From: Tetranychus cinnabarinus
Taxonomy: Eukaryota; Arthropoda; Arachnida; Trombidiformes; Tetranychidae
DNA: 64,000 nt
Assembly (NCBI GenBank): GCA_022266195.1
Contig: WHVY01000005.1
Location: forward strand, 7,502,001-7,566,000
Direction: 5' to 3'
Every line of letters starts with the position of its first letter. Within the stretch, counting starts at the first letter, position 1. The notes beneath the pieces are model-generated. The model saw only the letters and a program-made list of their open reading frames with translations. It had not been told where the DNA came from and did not search any database. Positions 11,615 to 23,207 of this stretch are shown in pieces. Both the position numbers and the translations under genes were made by a program.

Positions 11615-13728
11615 TCAGAAGAGGTTAAGTTTTTGTAATGGCAAAAAAGCTGGGCCAAAAGTTAACATCCTGTTCAAATCATTTCCTTCGGGATCAGTGT
11701 TACGACTCTTTATCTGGCCCACTTCACTCCATTTCTCGGAAGTCATGTCATATACTTGAATTTTTCCAGTCGATTCCAGTTTATGCAAAATAATCACTTT
11801 ATCTTGATGCGAAGTTAGAATTGAATCTTTAAACATTATCTTTGAGTCCTATAATCGCGTACTTATCCTGTAGGCTTGAGCGACAGTGTTGAACTCAATA
11901 AAATGAGCTTCATTTGTTAGAATATAAATGCAGTTATTTGAAGCCGTTGCAAGGAAAGTTAGGTTTCCAAATTTATAATTATCCAAAAAACTTAGTAAAT
12001 CAGACTTGATGCAATAAAATTTACGGCTTGGTATATCCCTGATAAGAATGAAAATTTTGTGAACTTCAATGAACATCTTCTCTTCACTGGGTTCAGAGTA
12101 ATCGGAGTATAATTTCGTATCTGGGTCTTCTATAGAAAGAGATTCCCATCTTGAAGCGGGAATAAAAAAATGCATGAAAAGTACATAAAAATTTGTTAGA
12201 TTGAAGAAATTCGATAAAAATTATGAATATTAGAAAAGAAGCAACTAACTTACTTGAATGATGGTGAATATTTGAAAAAAATATTATGAACCAGCCTGTA
12301 GTAATTACTAACAAAAAGATAGCTGAAAGTCTTATTAGTCCAATCAACACGAATTCTTTTTTTCCTGAATCGTAAAAAATATCAGTAACGTTTTCGTCAT
12401 GAATAAATTCATATGAAATAGATGTATCCAATGTAACATATGTGTTGAGTAAACATTTAAACTCAGCATCAAGCACTTTAATTTTTAACCAAGCTTCACC
12501 CATTTCATAAACGATGATAAAAAAACTTTGATTACTGCGATTGAAGTCACATGAACCAAATGCACAATTAGTTGATGAGCAAATGGTTGATTTGAAATAT
12601 GGCAAATGTCTAGTTGAATCGTGGCACTTTATTTTTTCAAATCATCCACAGATAAATGACACCAACGAATATGTTTAAAAAGATCTGCAAGCTTGCGTAT
12701 TCTTGAGTCCGGATCATTTTCAATCCAAGTGACTATCGCTTCGAAAACTTGATATTCTGAAAGCACCATCAAATCCAATTTCAATATGTATTCCAATGTT
12801 TCAATTGAGTAGCCTGGAAAAACAGTTGTGTGAACTATTTTCAAAAAGTGACGGCAAATAAACGAATTGAGTTGATCAGAATTCATTAACTTGGATATTT
12901 GAGGAATAACAACTGGAATATGTTCAACAGAGAAAGTCAACATCGAAATAGTTAATACAATATGTTAGCAGCTGCTTATCCATCACCAAGTACAGTAGGG
13001 TTACCCTTAACTTGATAGAATTTCGTGTTGGCGCCACCTATTGGATCAAGCAATTTAAAGTCATTTAATTGTAATTTTTCAATTGTTTCAACCAAAATAA
13101 TCATAAATTTGGTAAAAAAAGTGAAATCTACGGGTCAACTTCACCCAAATCAACAAGAGTTGTTGTTTAAAAGCTCAGAATAAGTCAGTAACATGCTATT
13201 TAGATAATCGAGTGAAAATGAAGATTTTTGTATCTCTAAAAATTTTGAGAGTAAAATTGAAAAAAAAGACTTTCAAGTTTTTTAGGAAATCGAGCTGAGA
13301 AATTCCAGAGGAAATCATTTTTTTAGATAATGTTGACCTGTAGATTTCACTTTTTTGACTGCATTTTCGATTATTTTGGTTAAAACAATTGAAAAATTAC
13401 AATTAAATGACTTTAAATTGCTTGATCCAATAGGTGGCGCCAACACGAAATTCTATCAAGTTAAGGGTAACCCTACTGTAATCAGCAATATCGTAAACTG
13501 CAATCACGCAGTCCATTTTGATTAATATGTGTTCATATTGGAGCCAATGAAGAATCAAACCAAAACATTGTTCATCAAAATCAAGAACAACTTTGTTTTC
13601 CTTTGATTCCAAGAGATCACAAGAAAACATTTTTTCAAAGTAAGGCACACGGGAACAGATAAAACGTTTACCAAACGATACTTTTTCGATCGGTTCACAA
13701 TAAGCACTTTATCTGGATCAGTTTCCAT
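11615..13728 (-). pseudogene. BTB-6: METDPDK-type BTB gene, heavily disrupted
   Basis: This is a counterpart of intact BTB-18. Exon 1 is 13728-12254 (carrying a 486-bp transposon) and exon 2 is 12149-11615. Lesions relative to BTB-18: loss of 1 nt near 13670 (GKR region); the MITE at 12993-13478; an 11-nt deletion before FSVEHIP, where BTB-14 lost 12 nt and kept frame; loss of one A in the run after VDDLKK (near 12630); loss of 1 nt in the DSGKRG motif near 12355; and TTTAAG changed to TTATAG (stop) near 11846 in exon 2. BTB, BACK and kelch-like pieces can all be recognised in successive frames. Splice sites remain intact (CAA|GTAAGT; CTTCAAG|A). Confidence 0.9.
12993..13478. mobile_element. 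Tc1/mariner-like MITE in BTB-6 exon 1, TA target duplication
   Basis: The 486-bp element begins CAGTAGGGTTACCCTTAAC and ends with its reverse complement. Terminal inverted repeats are about 150 bp, covering 'ggcgccacctattgg' and, further in, 'gtgaaatctac'. It is flanked by TA at 12991-12992 and 13479-13480. The empty site 'caccaagtaatcagcaat' survives in BTB-14 and BTB-18, so the insertion point is exact. TA duplication and the TACAGT-type end fit Tc1/mariner. There is no transposase, so it is non-autonomous. Confidence 0.9.
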
Positions 13729-15045
13729 GATAGATCGTGGATGATGAAAGATATGGCGTTATGAAGTTTAATATTAGATACAAAAACAATTTTGCAGAAC
13801 CAGAAATGTTTTGTTATGAGACTAAAGAAAGTAACTGTTTTTAATTATCTAACGCCTACTATTGCTGGTTCAATTTGCTTTTCCGCTTTTGATTTTTCCC
13901 CTCGTTTTCTTGCAAAAAAAGGAAAGGCAACAAAGAACTTAACCGTTGATTACTAATGAATCTGGGTTCAAGTTACTTGACAATTTATCTTATCTTTAAA
14001 TCTTTAACCAGAAAAGCTGTATTGAAAAACCGTTTATTTTAAACTTCTCACAAGGGAACATCCCGAATGCGTACTCGCCTTTTTTGATGGGGGTAGCGCA
14101 ATCGATAGGGCAAAGCTTCCTTATGAAGGAAAATTTGGTTTTTTTTCTGGAGATTTTGTGGTTCCTTAGATTTTTGAGGTTAAAATTTGTCCATTTTAAA
14201 CAAAACCATTTTTTTAAATCATTAAAATTGTCTAAAAGGGTGTAGCCTAGTGGGTTAAGGAATAGGTGAAAATATGGAGGTTTTGGGTTCAAATCCTGGT
14301 CACTTTTTATTTGCAATTAATTTATGTGATTAGGAAAATTTTAATTGAAATTTTTCAAGAAATTTTTGTTAATTTAGGTTTGTTAAACTGATCTCATGAC
14401 GTTCAAAACTAAGATATTTCATCATTATCTGAATATCTCTTGGTCATTTTCGCAATCCTTTAATAGCTAATAATATTTTGAATTGATTAAACTTGGCTAC
14501 CATTTTGCTATTCAAATCAGATTAATCAATTCATAGTTGGTGAATCTCAGTTGGAAGTTGGAAAACTCAGAATGTACTTAAGTTTGTTATAAGTGAAATA
14601 TTTAATAGTTTTTAATTCAATAAGTTGATTAGACAACTGAAATTGACACAAAATACGTTGAACACATTTCGTTGTCCTTGCAAGTTGTTCTAATAAATTC
14701 ACTGTTTTATTTCCAACTTCAAGGGTTTACAGTTGAGTTTGTTTCCATTTTTTCACATTGCTGTTTCACAATTTATCATTTTCACGATAAACCATCGAGT
14801 TACGATTCAAAAATATCTGTAGTAAATAACATGTGTACATTTTAATGTTTCTCGTGCATTCGGCCGTTCAAAACTGTCCTTCGATGAAAACTACATTTGT
14901 TGAAAAATAATTAACACTTAAAAACAATGGAGTAATGTTAATTTTAATTAATTATTTTTAACGATAGTTGTTAAATAAATGAAATTTTGAAGTAAAAATT
15001 CACCTCTTTCCTCTCACACAGGTTAATACAGATTATAGTTCAAAG
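13729..15045. repeat. Intergenic R-B repeat split by a younger insertion
   Basis: Bases about 13935-14050 and 14370-14480 are the two halves of an R-B repeat copy ('gaatctgggttcaag', 'aaaccgttta', 'ggtttgttaaactgatctcatga'). Other copies lie near 23875-24105, 27105-27360, 41870-42020, 48160-48420, 53375-53650, 56510-56760 and 60000-60250. An insertion of about 320 bp separates 'aacttctca' from 'tttaggtttg'. The remainder to 15045 has nothing I recognise. Confidence 0.65.
14050..14370 (+). mobile_element. Insertion of about 320 bp with tRNA-like Pol III boxes (SINE candidate)
   Basis: The boundaries come from other R-B copies that lack this segment. Within it, 14238-14304 resembles a degenerate tRNA: an A-box-like 'tagcctagtgggttaagg' and, about 40 bp later, a B-box-like 'gggttcaaatcc'. 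A T-stem and loop can be drawn (TTGGG-TTCAAAT-CCTGG), but the acceptor and D stems pair poorly. A working tRNA is therefore unlikely and a tRNA-derived SINE is possible. The GC-richer segment 14050-14110 has no match I know. Ends and target duplication are not resolved. Confidence 0.4.
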
Positions 15046-17047
15046 TTAATAAAAGCATTGTCTATACAAAGGTTTGATGTTTTTGATCGGTAAAAACGTT
15101 GAAGTAAAGGCAATTAACTTATCAACATACACATTGGAACTATTGGAACAAAAATTTACATTCATGATCCGATATTTTTCAATCCATTTCTTCTGCTCAA
15201 TACAGAAATAACGTACTTTTCCTGACGATTTGTTGACTAAAATAACTTTATCGTCGTTTGTTTGATGCGAAGTTAAGATTAAATCATGAAAATCCCACTT
15301 TTCGTCTTTGAATGGTTCACTCTTATCGAAGGATTTAGTTTCATAATTAAACTGGATAAATTCAAGATCCTTTGTCAATATGTAAACAACTTTGTCCAAA
15401 ACAGTGGCTTTAAAAGAGTGTTCACGATCTCTATAATTATTGAACCAACTTTCATGTGTAACTGGGAAAAGACCAAACAACTTCTTCTCGTCTTTAGTTT
15501 TACCAATTAAAATGAATTTACCATTAGATTCAAGGAGCAGTGTCTCTTCAGAGGTAATCGAATCAGGAAGTTTTGCGTTTTTGTCTTCCAAATAACAGTC
15601 CATGCCGCTAATGAAAGTGGCGATAAGAATAAAATATAAAAGAAAAATTTTACTGAAATTTAAAATATGTATATTATAATACTTCGAAGGACTTTAATTG
15701 TATTAATAATATTTCAATGTAACTCAATTCTGAAGGTTTGCTAATTTGAAGTTTCAAATGTTAACCGATAACTTTTAATTTTCACTCAACAATTATTTTC
15801 ATCAAGGAATCAGATTTTTGTAAATTACAATAAAATTACAAAAATTGTAGTAAATTTATCATAATTGTGCATTTTTCTGAGAAACTTTCATCGATCACAA
15901 TGGACAGTTCTTACATGTTAGCATAGTTGACGCAACAGGCGAAATTCAATGCATGATATTTAGATTAATTTATTAAATAAATTTAGAGAAATTTAAGACA
16001 CGTAATTTAAAATAAAAAATGATGCTCAACTTACCTGATCCAGACATCTACAATGAATTTCCTCAATTTACTTAAGTAATTATTACCAGCAACTTTGTAG
16101 TCTAGCAATCGATATGTCTTTTTGACCCAATCAATTCGGATTCCTTTTCTTCCAGAATCGAATAAAATATCTGAAGTGTGTTCTCCATGCACAAATTCAA
16201 GGGACATTGAATCGTCTGAAGTAAAATCACCGATTGCAAAACAAAATAATTCATTATCAAACACTTTTACTCGTGACATTTTACTATCTATTTGCTGGAT
16301 AGAGACGAAGAAGCTTTGTTTAGTACGATTGAATCCACATTCACCATCAGATTCGATAAATGTATCGAAATTCTTCTTGAGAGTCTTCTTCAGAGTCTTG
16401 ATTGATATATTATTTTTCATTTTATGTATAGCAACACGATCCGAGAAAGGCCAACGAACACATTTCAATAGCTGTGGAAGTGAATCTTTTCGGGAATCGA
16501 CGTTTTGATTGATCCATTCCATAATTGATTCAAAAATTTGATATTCAGAGTGAATCATCAAATCCAATTTGAGAATAGCTTCTACTGTCTCGAGTGGGTA
16601 ATTCAGGAAAATATCAGTATTGGCAATCATCAAAAAATGGCGACAAATAATGCTTTCAATAGTTCCAGAACTTGTCAATTTAGACACTTTTGAGACTTGT
16701 TTTAAAACGCTTGGAAGATGTTCAACAGTGAAGTTTTCATGAAAATAAGAGAGACATGGATTTATTAAACCATCATTTATCATCAAGTAATCAGCTGCTT
16801 CGTAAAAACTAATCACATAATCCATTTGGATGCAGAACGACCCAGAATGAACCCAATCGAGGATAGCATCAAAGGCACGTTCGTCGAAGTCTAATTCCAC
16901 TTTGTTTTCCTTTGATTCCAACAAATCACAACAAAACATTTTCTCAAAGTAAGGCACAGATGAACAAATTAACTTTTTAGAAACATAATATTCTCTGTTT
17001 CTGTTCACAATTTTTAATTCATCACCATTTACACGTTCTTCTGCCAT
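15046..17047 (-). CDS. BTB-7: BTB-BACK-kelch-like protein (two exons)
   Basis: Exon 1 is 17047-16035 and exon 2 is 15607-15046, with a 427-bp phase-2 intron (CAG|GTAAGT, CATTAG|C), giving 524 residues. It starts MAEERVNGDELKIVNR. BTB is about 8-103, BACK about 108-225, the middle region about 240-335 (SDILFDSGRKGIRIDW), and the kelch-like segment about 350-524 (LDKVVYILTKDLEFIQFN, KVILVNKSSGKVRYF). A short duplication (KTLKKTLKKN, near residues 221-230) lengthens the BACK-middle linker. The intron carries the conserved 'gagaaactttcatc' block at 15879-15895. It is close to BTB-4 and BTB-15 in the N-terminus. No lesion is visible. Confidence 0.9.
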
Positions 17048-18459
17048 AACAACTACGGTCAGTTGATACTACAAAATGTTCCGAAAATTCAGTGGTTTTA
17101 TTTGATCAGTTATGGAATTATCTATTTAATCGGTAATATTTAACTGTTACTTGGTTATATTTTGAAATTGTTTTAGGATAACTTTCCCAGCGACTTACTA
17201 AAAGTTTATTTTATACCAGACAATATTAATTAAAATGTAGGCGTTGACGAGGGCGTTTATAATATTTTCATTTCACAATGAAAGATTTGAAAATATCAAA
17301 TTTATAATTCTCTCAATTTTAAGAAATTTGAAGGTTACAGGGTTTAGTCACCAATGGTGACTCACCATTGAGAAGACGATTAAATTTTCAATGGTCTCTA
17401 TGAAGGAGGAGTTGGGTCTGCTTTTGCAGTTCGTCGAGTTTTCATTAGATCTATTAGATCATCAATTGACTTAATATAATTTTCTGTCGTGAAATATCAA
17501 TCCTAAAATTCGTAAAATCAGTCTAAAGTGACTTTTCATGTTAAATTTGCTCTAATATTGTAAGAAATATTGAAAAAACATGAATTACACTGCCTGAAGA
17601 ATAGTGGGAATAAGCTACAGTAATCTATCAGAATCAATTTTTCAACGATGGAAGAGTTTAATTAAATTTGAATTTCATTTAATTCATAGTACATAGTGTT
17701 AAAGTTAATATTTTACATACATTCAATTGTTAACTAACCTTTCAGTTAAGTTCATATTCAAAATTTATTGTGAACTCCTCTCAAGTTTCAGTTAGAATCA
17801 ATGCATCATTAAGATGAAAGATTCAAAGAATCAACTAATTACATTGGTATTTCAGATTATTTACAATCTGCTATCAACAAAATCACATTGGTACAAGTAC
17901 AGTACATGGTTAGCTAACTACTAGTTAAGTATTCAAGCTGCTTCCTTTTGTCTTTTGTCCTAATAGAGACTGCAATGTTTTAATCATTCCAAATGACCAT
18001 TAAACGGCATCAAGAAATATAGCTGTTGGACAGCTCTTGTCGAGAAGCAGCAAAGAACCAGAGCGATTTTCATTTGCTATTCTCCATTTTAGATGGAAGT
18101 GAAAGAGTTGGATTGAATGAGACAAGACTCAGGATAATTTCGACTTCATTTGTTGATTTAAAAGATTATTCTTAATGCATGAAATTAATTTCTTAAATAA
18201 AGCTATTCACTAAATTATGTTGGACTGATAAAACTGGATAGATATGTACATATGCTCATACAAGGGTTAATATCAGTTTAATAATTCAATTGAGGAAATA
18301 AAATTAAGGTTTGAGGCCAGAATTCGTGGGTACATTACAGTATTAAAGAAATTGTATTAAATATTAGAATAACAGAATAAGATTAGACAAATTAAAAATA
18401 CATTGCTTGTCGCTCAATGGTAATGAGCAAGAAACATGAATACATTTTAAACATATAAT
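17048..18459. repeat. Intergenic with BTB-7 upstream block and an R-C 3'-flank copy
   Basis: Near 17233 the sequence 'aaaatgtaggcgttga' followed by 'gagggcgttta' recurs upstream of BTB-10 (near 26801), so these two genes share a promoter-side duplication. Bases about 17690-18459 are an R-C block, also seen at about 27415-27843, 43540-44210, 49400-50152 and 60600-61350. Four of these lie directly 3' of a BTB gene (BTB-8, 11, 17, 19) and the fifth adjoins an exon-2 relic. Landmarks include 'aatgaaagattcaa', 'gttggactga' and 'atgtgcatatg'. No coding region is seen. Confidence 0.6.
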
Positions 18460-20467
18460 TTACGTAGCTTTTTGATCGTACAAAGGTTCAATAACTTTCA
18501 TCGGTAAAAACGTTGAAGTAAAGGCAATTAACTTATTAACGGGAGCACAGGAACTGTCGGATAAAAAGTTCACATTCATAATACAACATTTTTCAATCCA
18601 TTGCATTTTATTAATGCAGAAGTAATACACTTTTCCTGATGATTTGTTGACCAAAATAACTTTATCATCCTTTGTTTGATGAGAAGTTAAGATTAAATCA
18701 TTGAAATTCCATCCTTTTCCTTTGAACGGTTCACTCTTATCGAAGGATCTGCTTTCAATATTGAAATGAATAAATTGGAGATCCTTTGTCAATATATAAA
18801 CAACATCGTCCGAAACAGTAGCTTGAAAAGAGTGCCCATGATTTTCATAATTATCGGACCACCATTTACCTCTAGCTGGAAACTTACCAAACCACTTCTT
18901 TTCGTTTTTACCAATTACAATGAATTTACCATCAGATTCAAGGAGTGCGTACTCTTCAGGACCGTCCTTAAAAGAAAGTTCTGAGTCTTTGTCTTCCAAA
19001 TAATAGCAATCGCTGCTATGGGTGTAAGAATAAAAGAGATTTTACTTAAAAATCGAAATACAACAGACCAGATTTGATATTTGATTTGAAATACTTTAAT
19101 ATGATTTAAATTTTGAATAATTTCCAAATGCAATGCTACACCTGACTACACAAAACTAGATACGAAAGAAAAAGAGATCTCAAATGTTAATTGATAACTA
19201 CATTGGTATTTTTATGAAACAATGATTTTCATCAGGCAATGAATTTTTGAAACTTGTATCAGCATCAGAAAAGTTGCAATAATATTAACTAGTTTAATAC
19301 TCTTTCTGAGAAACTGTCATCAAAAAAACAATAAGGAGAGCTCTTAAAATAGTGCACAAGCAGGCGAAGATGAAGAGTTTCAATGCATGATGTTTATATA
19401 GAAGTATTTAATACAGAGATTTAAGTTACGAAACAAAAAAAATCAATTCAAAATTGTAAATGCGAATAAACTTACTCGACACAAACCTCTACAATGAATT
19501 TCCATAATTGAATGTAGTAAGTTTTACATACGACTTTGAAGTCAAGCCATCGATATGTCTTTTTAACCCAATCAATTCGAACTCCTTTTGTTCCACAATC
19601 AAATAAAATATCTGAAATGTGTTCTGCGTGAACAAATTCAAGTGATATTGAATCATCTTGACTGAAATCACCAATCATGAAGCAAAAAAAGTCATTATCA
19701 AACACTTTCAATCTCAGAATTGATGCATCTCTTTGATGAAATGATATGAAGAAGTTTTGTTTGGAGCGATTGAATCCAACATAGGAAGATTTTACTAAAT
19801 CTAAATTTGGTAGCGCCTTTATTAAGTCATTATCTTTGATCTTTGAGATATCACCAAAATCCATATAAGACCAACGAACACATTTTAATAACTGTGGAAG
19901 TGAAGCTTTTCGAGAATCAACATTCTTATTCACCCATTTCATGATTGATTCAAAAATTTGATACTCAGAGTAAACCATTAAATCTAACTTGAGAATAAAT
20001 TCAATTATCTCAAATGGGTAATCCAGGAAAATATTCGTATGAGTGATCGTCAAGAAATGACGACAAATACATCTTTCAATGGCATCTGAATTGATCAACT
20101 TGGACAATTTGGTGACTTGAGGCAAAATAACTGGAAGATGTTCAATGGTAAAATTATCATGGAAATAAGAGAGACAAGGTTGAAATAGACGTTCGTTTAT
20201 CATCAAGTAATCGGCTGCTTCGTAGAAACTAATCACATAATCCATTTGCATGCAGAAAGATTCAGAATGAACCCAGTCGAGGATAGAGTCTAATACACGT
20301 TCATCAAAATCAAGCACCACTTTGTTTTCCTTTGATTCCAGCAAATCACAAGAAAACATTTTCTCGAAGTAAGGCACAGATGAACAAATGAACTTTTTAG
20401 AAACATTATATATTCTTTTTCTGTTAATGATTTGCAATTTTGCATCAAAATTTTCATTTTTCTCCAT
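18460..20467 (-). CDS. BTB-8: BTB-BACK-kelch-like protein with tandem splice acceptor
   Basis: Exon 1 is 20467-19476 and exon 2 is 19015-18460, with a 460-bp phase-2 intron (CGA|GTAAGT), giving 515 residues. It starts MEKNENFDAKLQIINRKR. BTB is about 9-104, BACK about 109-225, the middle region about 235-330 (SDILFDCGTKGVRIDW), and the kelch-like segment about 340-515 (SDDVVYILTKDLQFIHFN). The acceptor reads CATAGCAG: AG at 19017-19016 and AG at 19014-19013 are both in frame and would differ by one Ser codon. The intron has the conserved 'gagaaactgtcatcaa' block at 19308-19323. An R-C block lies directly 3'. No lesion is visible. Confidence 0.9.
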
Positions 20468-21257
20468 GATGATTCAAGCTAAGAAAATAACAATAAATAC
20501 CTATAATTACAATTTCCTATCAAGTATATTTAAAAAAGAGTCAACTTATATATTCAAAAAAACATCTAAACCAGACTAGAATCAGTTTAAATCAACTCTC
20601 AATTAAACAAATTTTCAACTAATAACTGAGTTATTTATAATGTTTTCGCGCAGGACTGACTTTTCTTAAAGGCGGGGCTAACCGATAGTAATGAATAAAT
20701 TCATTTTTCCAATAAGACCAGAATGTATTTCGATGCTTAAAATCGATCGTAGACTAACGTTATGTGGTTAAGACTCAATATATCAAAAATAAGTGATTAT
20801 TCACAAAATACTTCAGTGTTGAATCAACATTAATTGATTTTCAACCTTTTTGATTAAACTTTTGATTTTATGGTGTTAAGTCGGTTTATGTCTTTGTCAT
20901 TGCTTTGGTTTCTGTGATCTTCTGATCAATTAGTGAAAAGTGAAATCGGATCCCTTTTCAAAATAATTTGTTTACAGTAATAGTGTGAAATTATAACTTG
21001 TCAGCACAAATTGTCTTTGAAGACTGCCGCCTGGTTTGAGTAAAAGTTTAGTTTAGTTTTATCTTTGAAATTTACTAATGAATTAAAGCAGGTTAAAAAA
21101 TCTTACATTTATTTCAAAATGATTGACTTCTTCATAATTAAAGTTGAGTTCAAACTGAGGTTTGATTAAATTCATTGGTAAAAAAGTTGAACTGCAAACT
21201 TATAGCCTGAAATTTAGGGCCTAGAGAGGAACTAAAGTTACATCGGTAAGTATAAAA
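20468..21257. repeat. Intergenic with BTB-8 upstream block and R-A copy
   Basis: A degenerate version of the upstream block ('atcgatcgtagact', 'atgtggtt') is near 20742-20776, and an R-A copy is at about 20875-21090. At 21115-21195 the sequence 'caaactgaggtttgattaaat' resembles the 3' end of BTB-5 exon 2 and is probably a short relic. The segment 21205-21250 ('tagggcctagagaggaact', 'taaagttacatcggtaa') is the conserved BTB 3'-flank motif, also 3' of BTB-13, BTB-17 and BTB-19. Confidence 0.5.
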
Positions 21258-23207
21258 TTAATTTGCAATATGTTGATACAACGGTTCAATAACTTTCATC
21301 GGTAAAAACGTTGAGGTAAAGGCAATTAACTTATCAACAGGAGCACAAGGACTGTTGGAAAACAAGCTTACATTCATGATACAACATTTCTCAACCCAAT
21401 TCTTCTGATTAATACGCAAAATGTGCACTTTTCCAGTCGATTTGTTGACTAAAATTACTTTATCATCCTTTGTTGGCTGAGAAGTTAAAATTAAATCATC
21501 GAAATTCAATTTCTGGTCTTTGAATGGCTCATTCTTTTCGAAGGATTTAGTTTTGTAATTGAATTGTATGAATTCGAGGCCTTTTGTCAATATATAAACA
21601 ACATCGTCCAAAACAGTGGCTTTGAAAGAGTGTTCATGATCGCTATAATTGTTGAACCAACTTTCATGAAAAACTGGAAAAAGACCAACCCACTTATCCT
21701 CTTCTTCAGTTTTACAAATTACGATGAATTTACCATTCGATTCAAATAGCAGGCTCTCTTCATTGTTTATACAATCAGGAAGTTCTGCATCTTTGTCTTC
21801 CAAATAACAGGAAAAGTTACTGAAAAATGGGGAAAAATAAGTTAAGGATAAGAATTTTATCGAATAGCATGCTTATTTGAAATGTTGTCCAATAAAATCA
21901 AATCATCATTCAATCCAGCCTAAAAAGTTCTATAGATTGAGTAGCTAATAATAATAATGGGTCTTCTAAATAAGAGACTGTCATCAGGATACTAATGCTG
22001 ACAGCATTTTGCGAGAATAAAATATTCAACAGCAGAAATAAAAGTTTGTATAAATTTACAAACCTAAAGACTCAACTTCAAGAGATTAAGCAGTATAAAT
22101 ATTTATCTATACCTGAGTTTAGAGGAAAACTTTACAATGAATTTCAGGAATTGACTGTAATAAGTTTTACCCTTAAGCATAATTAGAATGATAATTAACT
22201 TAAACTTACTTGAGTTCAAACTGTACAAAGAATTTCATTAACTGACTGTAATAATTTTTACCAGCAACTTTAAATTGAAGCCATCTAAATGTCTTTTTTA
22301 CCCAATCAATCTGGATTCCTTTTGATCCATAATCGAATAAAATATCCGAAATGTGTTCTCCATGAACAAATTCAAGTGACATTGAATCGTCTTGACTGAA
22401 ATCACCAATCGTGAAACAGAAAAAGTCATTATCAAACGCATTTATTTTTAGTGTTGATGTATCTCTTTGATGGATAGATACAAAAAAGTTTTGTTTGCAT
22501 CGATTGAATCCAACATATGAAGATTTAAATATTGAATCCAAATTTGGTAGTGCCTTGATTAACTCATCATTTTTTATCGTAGAAATATCACCAAAATCCA
22601 TGTAAGACCAACGGACAAATTTTAATAGCTGAGGAAGTAAAGCTTTGCGAGAATCAGCCTTTTTAAGGACCCATTTCATGATTGATTCAAAAATTTGATA
22701 TTCAGAGTAAACCATTAAATCTAGTTTGAGAATAGCTTCAATTGTCTCAACTGGGTAATCCAGGCAAATATCCGTATTAGTAATCGTCAAGAAATGGCGA
22801 CAAATGAAGCTTTCAATTGATCCTAAATTTATCAACTTAGACACTTTGGTGACTTGCCTTAGAACGACTGGAATATGTCCGATTGTAAAATTTTCATTAA
22901 AGTAAGAGAGACAAGGTTGCAACAAACGTTCATTTATCATCAAATAATCAGCTGCATCGTAAAAACTAATCACATAATCCATATGCATGCAAAACAATCC
23001 AGAATGAACACAGTTAAGAATAGCATCAAATGCATGTTCGTCAAAGTCTAACACCACTTGATTTTCCTTTGATTCCAATAGGTCACAAGAAAACATTTTT
23101 TCAAAGTAAGGCACAGATGAACAAATGAACTTTTTGGAGACATTATATTTTCTTTTTCTATTCACGATCTGCAATTTTGTATCACAATTTTCATCTTCTT
23201 GATCCAT
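21258..23207 (-). CDS. BTB-9: BTB-BACK-kelch-like protein (two exons)
   Basis: Exon 1 is 23207-22210 and exon 2 is 21819-21258, with a 390-bp phase-2 intron (CAA|GTAAGT, TTTCAG|T), giving 519 residues. It starts MDQEDENCDTKLQIVNRKR, and the first 40 or so residues are shared with BTB-11. BTB is about 10-105, BACK about 110-225, the middle region about 238-332 (SDILFDYGSKGIQIDW), and the kelch-like segment about 345-519 (LDDVVYILTKGLEFIQFN, KVILVNKSTGKVHIL). In the middle region the usual Ser of FDSG is Tyr, as in BTB-19, and that whole segment is very similar between the two copies, which suggests recent duplication or gene conversion. No lesion is visible. Confidence 0.9.

Noticed and set aside
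14238..14304. Functional tRNA gene
   Set aside because: A and B boxes are present, but the acceptor and D stems do not pair properly. A tRNA-derived relic is the better description.
13996..14316. Minus-strand open frame of 106 codons
   Set aside because: It spans the boundary of an R-B repeat and the younger insertion, so it is a chance frame across two unrelated sequences. No splice sites or homologues are recognised.
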